Assembly (NCBI GenBank): GCA_937770485.1 | Contig: CALJHX010000010.1 | Location: 52,094 to 116,093 of the forward strand | Length of the DNA stretch: 64,000 nucleotides | Source: an uncultured Verrucomicrobiae bacterium | GTDB lineage: Bacteria > Verrucomicrobiota > Verrucomicrobiia > Limisphaerales > UBA1096 | Direction of reading: 5' to 3' | Shown here: one piece after another, positions 54,990-64,000 of the stretch | How the letters are laid out: every line of letters starts with the position of its first letter | How positions within the stretch are numbered: the first letter of the stretch is position 1 | The notes under the pieces: model-generated | Told to the model about the DNA's origin: nothing | Database searches by the model: none | The model's input: the letters and a program-made list of their open reading frames with translations, nothing else | Translations under genes and position numbers: made by a program

Positions 54990-56021
54990 TCAATTATTAT
55001 TATTTTTTAAACCAAAACTATTTGGTCGTAGTTGCAGTTTATTCCACTCGTCATTTTCGCGATGACCAAAAGCGACAGGGCTGTACGGATCCACGTAATC
55101 CACGTTAGTTCTAGCAGGAATCTCTTTGTCATGCCCAGTCAACGAAAACATCGCATTGACCATCAACCGCCGTAAGCCTTCCTCTAGCCAATCAGTCGAT
55201 GACCCTGCTGTAGTACAAAAGGATCGGCCCTGCTTACCAGTGGGAGCCGTGTAGGTCTTAAACCACGCCAATGGCATACGTGTATCCTTACGATTATCCG
55301 TTACAGGAGGGTCGTCTCGATTTAGACCAGTCAACACTTGACCATAGAACAGCACATTGTCATTCGGTGTAAGTTTGTTAACGCCATTTACGTCAGTTCT
55401 GCAAAATATTTTGTCCGGCACGCCTTGCATAACGGGATGACTACGATGCTTTGCGTTTGCATGCGCAAGTGTCGCTTCTTGCAGAAACTTTCCGTAATGA
55501 CTAACCCATGTATCGCCTAGAATTTGTTGGCCAAATCCGCCGCGCCAATTGCTACTATTAAACGTCCATTCGGCGTATGGACTTTGCTTATTCTTGACGT
55601 AGCGGAATGCATGAGTTGCATTGCGAATTCCAACCACCGGTTTGCCAGCGTTTACATAGTCGACGATGTGCTTCATGTCGGCATCTGGCAATTCTCGGAA
55701 ACGTGCGAAAATGACCATCAAATCGGCGTTGCCCAGTACCTTTAATCCGGGGATATTTGTAGAAATGTTTGGGTTGATAATGCCAGTAGCTTTATCGGTC
55801 GCGAACAAAACTGTGCAGTCATAGCCGTAACGCTGAGAAAGGATTTTGGCGAACATACTCATCCCTTCTTCGGAGCGGTAATACTCTTCGCCTGTTACAA
55901 AGACAATATGCTGTCCGTTGCCGATCCCCTCTTTACCCTTGAGTGACAACCACTGATCGGATGCTGATGCGGTTGGGTGTAGCCCCGAAATTAATATAAG
56001 GATGATAAATAAGTACTTCAT
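54990..56021 (-). CDS. ThuA-like domain protein
   Basis: IVFVTGEEYYRSEEGMSMFAKILSQRYGYDCTVLFA..LMVIFARFRELPDADMKHIVDYVNAGKPVVGIRNATHAF. Confidence 0.85.
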   Translation of the reverse strand: MKYLFIILILISGLHPTASASDQWLSLKGKEGIGNGQHIVFVTGEEYYRSEEGMSMFAKILSQRYGYDCTVLFATDKATGIINPNISTNIPGLKVLGNADLMVIFARFRELPDADMKHIVDYVNAGKPVVGIRNATHAFRYVKNKQSPYAEWTFNSSNWRGGFGQQILGDTWVSHYGKFLQEATLAHANAKHRSHPVMQGVPDKIFCRTDVNGVNKLTPNDNVLFYGQVLTGLNRDDPPVTDNRKDTRMPLAWFKTYTAPTGKQGRSFCTTAGSSTDWLEEGLRRLMVNAMFSLTGHDKEIPARTNVDYVDPYSPVAFGHRENDEWNKLQLRPNSFGLKNNNN

Positions 56022-56751
56022 AATGCTTTCAACGGCTGAATTTTATCAAAGCCGCGGGGAACTAGCTAGATGTGCTTTATCCCGGTTTCTTAGGTAATCC
56101 TGATAGCTCGAAAAGCTCTGTGTTTATTTTACGCGCTTCTCCGACAGCCGCCGTAACAAAGAAATAGAAGAGTTTTTATCATTCTTCTGTTCAGTCTGGC
56201 ACGTATGTCCATAAACGAATTCCTTTGTACATATCGCGGCCGTGCTGTGCGCGTGACTGCATAATCATATTTGGGGCACTTTCTCAAATTAGGCTTTTTG
56301 AAAATGGTAATGAGGACAAACTGGAGCCCCGTATTTTCCTGACCCTGAGATCAAGAGGGCACCCACTCCTTACCTGCGCTGCTGTCAAAACCAAAAAGAA
56401 AGAGATATCCCACTACCCCTTTCTTAAGGCTCCTTCGGCAAAAATTTCACAGGGTCTTTCACTGCGCCGCTTTTTATCCAAGCCTCGTAGCTTTTGCTGT
56501 ATCGCGCTAATGAACTAATGAGATCATTCGTGGAAGCCATGATCTCAATCGGCATCCTTGAGTAATGGTTGATGCCTCCGGCGCAGGCGACGAATCTGTG
56601 TCCGTGTCTGCGGATGTTCTGACAGTGACCAGCCCAAGTAACCCGCCATCTCTTTTGTGGTGATTTCATGTCAGGCTAAATTACACTTCTTAACTGACTC
56701 CAGTAAAAATATTTTCATCAACTGGCAACAGAGTGTTTTTAGCATAAAAAA

Positions 56752-56774
56752 AAGACGGCAATTTCGGCCGCCTT
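56752..56774 (-). terminator. Rho-independent terminator
   Basis: AAGACGGC..GGCCGCCTT hairpin followed by T tract on the minus strand, downstream of 56821..57252. Confidence 0.6.
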
Positions 56775-56820
56775 GCAATTAATCAAATTAGTTTTAACCC
56801 CTCAGAATGGTGGGGTGGCT

Positions 56821-57252
56821 TTACCTAGCGAACCCGCCAATGGACTGATGGAAGGAGGCCCCAACACCACTCAACTCTTTTTTCGCTTCAGCGCTTGGGT
56901 TACCAAAAACTTCAAAGCTCTGGATCTCAATCATGCCCATGAGTCTTTCGGCAAATTTTTCGCCAAAAGTGGTAGTGTGAATCATCACGGCTTCGGAGTT
57001 GTCATACCATTCAAAGAAATAACAGGTTTTACCATCCTCAGAAACAGACCAGTCGTAGCTCAAAGTCATCGGTTCGTTTTCAAGGGTTGCACTAACTAAT
57101 TCCTTGTTTATCAATTTTACATTCTCCAATTGCCCATCATTAATGGATGCAGTGATAAACCAATAGACATCATCGGTATTATTCGAATGCGATACTGTTT
57201 TGCAGCCGCTCAGCAGAGAGGTGATCGCTATAATCAAGAGGAGTTGCTTCAT
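56821..57252 (-). CDS. Small lipoprotein, antibiotic biosynthesis monooxygenase-like fold
   Basis: Lipobox SLLSGCKT; YWFITASINDGQLENVKLINKELVSATLENEPMTLSYDWSVSEDGKTCYFFEWYDNSEAVMIH. Confidence 0.65.
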   Translation of the reverse strand: MKQLLLIIAITSLLSGCKTVSHSNNTDDVYWFITASINDGQLENVKLINKELVSATLENEPMTLSYDWSVSEDGKTCYFFEWYDNSEAVMIHTTTFGEKFAERLMGMIEIQSFEVFGNPSAEAKKELSGVGASFHQSIGGFAR

Positions 57253-57627
57253 AAAACGACTATGCCCGAAATGTGGGGATGTAAGGCGATGAGATCAAGA
57301 ACTTTTAAAAAAAATTATCAATAAAAAAGCGGCCGAGTTCGGCCGACTTGCAATAATTCGAATGAGATTTAAACTTACGCCGTGGGTGGGTTTAGTCGCC
57401 CACCTCTTCCTTCGTCGTCGTTTTTTCCCTCTTCGGAGGTTTGGCGGCGGAGGGAGTTTTTACTTCATGCTTACGCATCAACTTTGGGGTTCTGCCTCCA
57501 GGCACTGAGTCCCTAGAAGCCGCCTGCGCGGAGATCAAGAGGGAGTTCCACGCTAAAGAAGTTGCCCCAAAAGCAGTAGCCTGATGGAGCTTGAATAGCT
57601 CGATTAATCGCCCGGAATTCTTCCCGC

Positions 57628-58485
57628 TTATATCTTTGCTGGAATGACTTTGCCCTTGGCGGCCATCTCGCCCAAGTCGGACTGGTAAATGTAATATTGG
57701 CGACCGCCGGTGTTCCAACTGTGCACGAAGTACATTTGCTGGAAGCGATACCAGTTCACAGAGCCATCGGTGTTGCCCTGATTACCGCCAGTGGGCATGC
57801 CCTTTGTGTCTTTGTGCGCCGGATACCCACCGTAAGCCGTTGGGCGTCCGCCGCCCCATCGGCCGTCAATTCTCCCAACCAAGTCAGCGACCAACACCAT
57901 GTCAGGACTGTCCTGTCCCGAACTGTGCGGACTGCGAGCCTTGAATCGGCCGTTCGAGTTCTGCCAATGCGACGCGCCGCCGAAATGCTGAAAGCCCAGA
58001 ATCATCTGGGGGTATTGTTTCTCCCACGCCGGGAATAGCGGATTGGTGTTGTACCCCTTCGGCAAGGCCCCGGAGACACGCAACGCTGGGCAACCGAATA
58101 CTTTGTTCACTTTCAATCCGCGGAGAGTGTAGGGGTCGTTGTTTTCCTTGTACCCCTTGGGCTTCCTCGATGCCAAGTTATACTGGGGTAGCAGTGCCAC
58201 CTCCTCCAAGTTTAGGCACTTTTGAACAATGTTATTGTTGAACCACGACGAGCGCGGCGCGGTGTTACGGCCCTTAAGATAAACCCCCGCATTGTCGTCT
58301 CGATACATGGACAGGCCAAGGATCGTCTGCTTCATGTTGTTTTGGCAAACTGCCTTAAGCGCTGCATTCTTGGCTTGGGCCAAGGCAGGCAACAGCATCG
58401 CCGCAAGGATGGCGATGATGGCGATCACCACCAGCAACTCGATCAGGGTAAATCCACTTTGTTTATGTTGTTTTTTTATTTTCAT
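57628..58485 (-). CDS. Prepilin-type N-terminal cleavage/methylation protein
   Basis: [44 protein letters not shown]; start moved to MKIKKQHKQ. Confidence 0.88.
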   Translation of the reverse strand: MKIKKQHKQSGFTLIELLVVIAIIAILAAMLLPALAQAKNAALKAVCQNNMKQTILGLSMYRDDNAGVYLKGRNTAPRSSWFNNNIVQKCLNLEEVALLPQYNLASRKPKGYKENNDPYTLRGLKVNKVFGCPALRVSGALPKGYNTNPLFPAWEKQYPQMILGFQHFGGASHWQNSNGRFKARSPHSSGQDSPDMVLVADLVGRIDGRWGGGRPTAYGGYPAHKDTKGMPTGGNQGNTDGSVNWYRFQQMYFVHSWNTGGRQYYIYQSDLGEMAAKGKVIPAKI

Positions 58486-59754
58486 ATCACAATCAGCATT
58501 GGGAAGACAAAATCTACCGATTGGCCAAGCGCAGCGCAACCTACAAACCGGCCCCTTTGGTTTAATAACTGGGCCAGTAACTCTCCCAAAGGATTTTCGG
58601 GGAATCTACGTCTACCATGTACCTGAACCCCATTTTTAACAGACTCATTTTCAATTGAACCATGATTTATCTTACACGATTTTTTTGAGCATGATTTATT
58701 CTGGCAGTAGATTGAGTCACAATGGCTAGCTTCCAAACAGAAGCGAGGGTCTGCGGCCTCGCAAAGAGATTTCCGTAGGGATTTTGTTAGGGCATTTCTG
58801 ACTCGTGAAAGGGTTTACAGAGAAGATTAAAAGATCAGTCATCATCGTAAGCATCGCTTGGTGCCCTGAGCTACAAAACAATCAAGATAATGAGAAAAAT
58901 CATTCAGCAAATAGCATCGCCCTCGCCGCCTCCACTACCATGCTCACCTCCCCAGCTATCGTCACCTTTCCAAGGAATGCCTACACCTCCCTGTGCAAGC
59001 ACAATGTACAGGTCAATCATCATAGTCTAAGCTCCGAACATGCTATCAAGCTTTGGGTACAAATAGCGTTGTATTCCACTTTGGTATCTCCCCGATATGT
59101 TTTGACCGATGCCTGGTCATTACTCGCTTCACGGCATACTCGGCCGATTGTTGAATATAAATAGCGTCATGGTTCGGGATAAACCAAATATGCTTCGGGT
59201 CTTTCAGCTTCTGGGATTTCCAATCCCCAATTCCGCGCAGACTCCGTTGATCTTGATGTCTGCCTCGTAGTATTTGCATTTCATATGAAAGTTGTTTGTG
59301 CGGCACTTGTTTCCACTTCAGTGGTGCGTATAACGAATGATTAAAACCCTCCTTTTTGCCTTTTGCTTCTCTTTCCAGATTTTGTATGGGCATCAGTCTT
59401 TGGATATTCTTAATTGCCTCAGAATACTTTTATAGATCATCCCGCATCCACCAGTTTCCCTTCATCCAATTTATTGTTTAACAATAGCGAGAAAATGGCT
59501 AGGGGAGTTACGAATCCGGTTTTAGCGCCGAAAGCTCCATATTTAAGAGCTTTGGGCGAGCATGAAAGAATTAACAATTACAATCGAAGCTGTGCTGGTT
59601 GTTGGCTGACTATCAACTCAGTCAATACAACCATTGATTTTATCAATGACCGGGTCTCATGCGAAAACTGTTAGCATGCCTCCTCTTCGCCGGGGAGAGT
59701 AGATGAAAGTATCAAGAGGTTTCTCACAATCATCGGTAAACCAGCAGACCGAAC

Positions 59755-62700
59755 CTACTGTTTGCCGATGTAGAGTGTAAGGCGAGAACGAGTGGCGGCG
59801 GCGGCGGCGGGTTTATTGGATTGTTCCCAGATTTGAAGTGCCCGTTGGGCAGCGGCGGCAGCGGCCTCAAAGTTCTTGTTCGCAGCGTGGGCGATGGAGA
59901 GGGTATCAAGGTATTCGGCGTTTTTGTTTTGGGTGATCTTGGAAAGGCGCCCAGCCAATGCAAGAGCTTCGGTCGGGCTTCGTAGCGCTGCATTCGACGT
60001 GGTGCTCAGAAGCAGGGAAAGTTGATTGGCAGCATCGAGTTGTTTGGTGTCGTTGCGGAGGGCATCCTGATAGTTGGCGATGGCTTCGGAAATTAGACCT
60101 TCGTTACGGAGGGAGTTGGCAAATTGGAAATGGGCCTTTCCAAGGAATCGCTTGAGTTGAACGTCGCCAGCGTTAATCTTGAGGGCAGCATTCAGATGGG
60201 TGAGTGCTTCTTCATAGCGGGTCAATTTGATCAGGATGGAACCGAGTTCGCTGAGAATCCGAAAATCCTGTGGATTCATTACCCGTGCTTTCTCTAATGC
60301 CTCAAGTGCAGCTTCGGTATTCTTGCGTTCCTGCAGAATGATCCCAATGATAAAATGGATATCGGCCAGTTCCTTTCGACTGGTTCCAGGAACTGTTTCC
60401 GCGACTACGACATGTCGCTGGAGATAGTTCAGACCCTCGGCAATCTCGTTGTGATCGACGAACTGGCTGTTGACTCGAAGTGGGTCGACATCTGGAGGAG
60501 GCCCAACCCATTGCCCGGGAAACGGCACAGAATGGTCACGCCAAAGTTTCGGGTCGGCATCAAGCAGATCGATATCGGCAAGGAGCTGATCGACACTGAC
60601 CGGGCCCTTGTAGACAACAGCCACGCGTCCATAGCGATCAAGGAGGAAACTGCCAGGGACCGGCATGGGCAGCCATCGGTCGAGAAGTGAGCGTTGGAAG
60701 AGATCAAGGTTTCGAACGGTTTGGGAGGTCGTGATGTCGGCGTCAAAAGGGAATTTTAGTTTGGCCAATGCCCGCCTGGCAGCAACAGTATTATCAGGAT
60801 CAGCGTGAAGCACGTGTATGCGCAGTCCCTTTGAGCGAATTCTGGACTCGGCCGCTGTCCATTCACGAAGCTCAGAGATGCAAGGGGCACACCAACTCGC
60901 CCAGAGGTTGATGAGCAAGGGTCCCTTCAAACGATCAGCCGGGAGTTCGGACACACCGTTTTCGGATTGGATATAGACCGGAGGGGGCGACAACCGTGCC
61001 GAAAGCACGATCCGGGCGGAAGGTTCAGGATCGGGAAATACGGGGGGCGAGGGAGTGAGGCTCTTGCGGTTGGACGGCGGACTCCATGATTTTGCGGCGG
61101 CGACTCCCTGGGTAACGAGGAAACGCTCGCCCGGTTCGATACCTGAAATTGATTCTTGTGTTCCTCCCGGCCAGCGAACCAGTAACTTTTCTATGCTGGC
61201 GTTTGGACCAAGTCCAAAATGAAGCCAGCCGCTGGATTGAGACAGGAACGCATCGCCGGCGCGCACACTCCGAATCAGAGGAACCTGCTGATTCTTGAGG
61301 TAGAGTTGGACACGGGCACCCACAGCATCGCGGTTGGTTGTTTCACCATTGCCTGACAACTTGACAGCGACCCAGTCGGCGTTGGTAGCTAAGTCATTTC
61401 TCAAAAACCGCAGGCGTGGAGCGGTGCGTGCTGTCATCCACAGGTCGAGATCGCCGTCAAAATCCCAGTCAACAGCCGTGACAGCCCGGGAGTCATCGGG
61501 GAAATCAAATCCGGAGGCCGAGGAGATGTCGGCGAAACCGGTGCCTCGGCAATTCAGAAACGCACAATTACGCTCGTTGCCGCTAAAGGAACGATCCTCG
61601 TGGAGAAGCCTGTTGAGCGCCTTCCATCCCTGCCGGTAACGCATGGTGTTTTCCGGAGTGATCTTGCCGACCGGTGATTGCGACACGACCTGCCGCCAAT
61701 AGACACTTCACAAGTCGCCGGTGTCTTCCGTGCTGATAAAGCCGTTGGCAACAACAAGATCCTCCCAGCCGTCGTTGTTAAGGTCCACGAAGCGGGATCC
61801 CCACGCCCATCGGCCCATGGTCACACCCTGTTCGACGCTGACGTCGCTGAATCCGCCTCCATCGAGATCGGCCTGGAAGAGTGAGTTGCCGCGGGCGTGG
61901 CGCTGGTATTGGGCAAGCATTGTTTTGGGGGCGCCGGGTTTAAACTGGCGCTGGAAGGTGATGCGATTGCCGGCAGCTGAAAACATGTTGCTGATGTAGA
62001 TATCAAAGCGACCATCCCTGTTGAAATCCCCCCAACTGGCTGACATTCCGGCAGACATATCCTCGATGCCCAGTTCGGCGGCGACATCAACAAACCTGCC
62101 GTTGGTATTCTGATAGAGGTTGTTTCGTCCGTAATCGTTGGAAACATAGAGATCAGGATCGCCGTCGTCGTCGTAATCCTCCCATGCAGCAGCAAAGCTG
62201 AACCGGTTGTTGTTATGGCTAAGGCCGACGGTTTCAGTGACGTCGTTGAACTGCCACTCGCCTTCGTTTCGAAGGAGCATGTTTCGTCCGCCGTTTTGGG
62301 CGTCGTGGTAGGGGAGCGGTTCACCGAGTGTGCCGGAGCGAACTCGGTCGGCGGATGGGTTGTAGCCGCAGGCGTAGATGTCGAGGTCACCGTCGAGATC
62401 GAAATCGGCGGCAGTGATTGAAAAGGTTTGTGCATGAGTGGAGGTGCCGAAGCTGAGTTCGAAGCGGCCGGAACCGTCGTTTTCCATGAGGAGCAGCTTG
62501 AAGTCCTGCGAGACAACCAGATCGCGATCACCGTCGTTATCAAGATCGACGATCAGTACACTGGCACAGTAGTCGAGCCAGTCGGTGCCGCTTTGGGCGG
62601 TGTGATCGGTAAGGGTTCCATCGGGGTTTTGGAGGAAAAGGCGGTTGGGCAGTCCTCCCTGCTGGCAGAGGTATAGATCATCCAGCCCGTCACCGTTCAC

Positions 62701-63633
62701 GTCACCTAACGCAAGTCCGTGGTTGGCAACGACATCAAGCCCAAGATTGACGGGAATGCGTGAGCGCCAGTGGTCGGTGGAACGGAGCAACTGTTCCCGG
62801 TAAGCCTGATTGTGCCCAAGGAGATCGGCGGTGCAGTCTTTTAAGAGAGGGGATTTATTTTTGGCAAGTCGGGTGGACTCCTCGTAGGAAAGGAGAGCGA
62901 TCCTCTTGATATGCGGTGTTTCGATGTCTCGTGTCCAATGGCAAAGCCACTCGGTGTTGATTTGTATTCGTCCCTCGGCAGATTGGCCGGTGGCGTTAAA
63001 CAGGACATGACTTGTAAAATCATTTTCGGCCGTATCCACCCTGTAGAGTTTAACTTCGGTTTGAAGAATATTGGTCGATTGAATGGTGGACAGGAGAGAC
63101 TGGAAAGCAATGACCGGGTCATCATGAAAGGGTGCGGACTCAGGGCCGCCGCGTTGGATATGAAATTCGGCGTCACGGTAGAACTCTGATAATCTGGCAG
63201 GCTTAAGTTGCAGATTCAAGGCGGTGTCCTGAGTAAAGAATTTGGCGATGGAATCGTTGGATAGTCTTGAGGGAACGGACAGTTTTTTTGCTAGCAGTTT
63301 GAGTTGCTTGGTCGCGGCAGCACTGAATGCTTCACTACCCCAGCCGTCCTCAATCGGATCAATCCGCTTGTAGGCATCCGTGAGAGGGGCGATGAAGGTC
63401 GTTTGTTCGAGTCCTGGCGCGGTTTGAATACCCTCAACGACGTCGGGTGATGGCGGAAGGGGGTTGGGCTCTTCCGGAGTCGAAGTTCGGGAGCAACCGG
63501 TCCACGAAAGGCAGAGAGCGATAGTGAGAATCCGAAACAATTTGAGGAGCTCGAGCCGGTGGTCACTGTTCTTCCGAGATGCCTTCACGCAGTGGAAATA
63601 ATAGATGTCAAAATTCTGATTGTCGACTAGCAA
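59755..63633 (-). CDS. Putative selenoprotein: CRTAC1-like FG-GAP/ASPIC-UnbV lipoprotein with thioredoxin-like and TPR domains, one in-frame UGA (Sec) at 61708-61710
   Basis: ORFs 61708..63633 and 59755..61686 share one frame (distance 1953 nt) with only a TGA between; family sequence continues across it (VANGFISTEDTGDL-U-SVYWRQVVSQSPVGK..ERNCAFLNCRGTGFADISSASGFDFPDDSRAVTAVDWDFDGDLDLW); SECIS-like hairpin follows; lipoprotein signal (LCLSWTGC) only in the first ORF. Confidence 0.8.
61677..61700 (-). promoter_or_regulatory. Candidate bacterial SECIS element
   Basis: AUU-(G bulge)-GCGGC-[AGGUCGU]-GUCGC-AAU, 8 pairs (one G-U), loop begins 16 nt after UGA; E. coli fdhF from established knowledge is UGA-17 nt-AGGUCU within GGUUGC-AGGUCU-GCACC. 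Confidence 0.8.
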
Positions 63634-63686
63634 GTAGAATCAACCGGAGCCAGCCGTCGAAAAACACCCGGTAACCTGAAACTTGC

Positions 63687-64000
63687 CTAATGCATCCGGT
63701 CGAGTGAGCCGGGTGGGCGGGGAATCTTCCAGTATGACTCGGCGCCGGGCGGCCATTTTCGCATTTGCAGCAGATCCTTCCCGAACAACCTGAGTGCCAG
63801 GCCAAGTGGCAGCAGCACGGTGAAAAAAAGCAGCAGCAAAAACAGCGTGCCGAACACACGTCCCATACAAAAGCCAAGCGTCATCCCCGCCCGGTGAACA
63901 CGCCGGCCCGCGGCATCCCAAACCAAGCCAACGCACAGCAGCACCGCGACTGATCCCCACGCCAGCCAGGCTCCTGGCCAAGCGATGACTGCCCGCCACA
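63687..64000 (-). CDS. SxtJ-like small membrane protein (5' end outside window)
   Basis: Frame open to the window edge; GRVFGTLFLLLLFFTVLLPLGLALRLFGKDLLQMRKWPPGAESYWKIPR. Confidence 0.6.
   Translation of the reverse strand, partial: WRAVIAWPGAWLAWGSVAVLLCVGLVWDAAGRRVHRAGMTLGFCMGRVFGTLFLLLLFFTVLLPLGLALRLFGKDLLQMRKWPPGAESYWKIPRPPGSLDRMH

Overview
This window looks like a chromosomal segment of a Verrucomicrobia/PVC-type bacterium, judging from H-X9-DG prepilin-like proteins, ASPIC/UnbV (CRTAC1-like) FG-GAP proteins and giant LamG/PA14 proteins. Core genes at the left: a fused LMW-phosphatase/RpiB/SHMT gene, rho, mutL, and a DUF3450-MotA/ExbB-ExbB-ExbD-TonB-TPR operon. The middle is an accessory region with two giant LamG/PA14 genes sharing an almost identical ~6.6 kb block, several CRTAC1-like genes (one a clear pseudogene) and decayed fragments. 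On the right is a complete selenocysteine locus (tRNA-Sec, selD, selA, selB). The most important finding: the two ORFs 61708..63633(-) and 59755..61686(-) are in the same frame, separated by a single UGA. A stem-loop starting just downstream (loop AGGUCGU, 16 nt after the UGA) closely resembles the E. coli fdhF SECIS. I propose a single 1292-aa CRTAC1/ASPIC-UnbV + thioredoxin-like + TPR selenoprotein with Sec at residue 642, a family I do not know as a described selenoprotein. Other leads are a LMW-PTP-RpiB-SHMT triple fusion, mosaic duplication of the giant LamG gene, an over-represented palindrome (GCTTGGCCAAGC), a tandem-repeat secreted protein and a putative caspase-fold protein. All assignments come from reading the sequence; no database searches were run.
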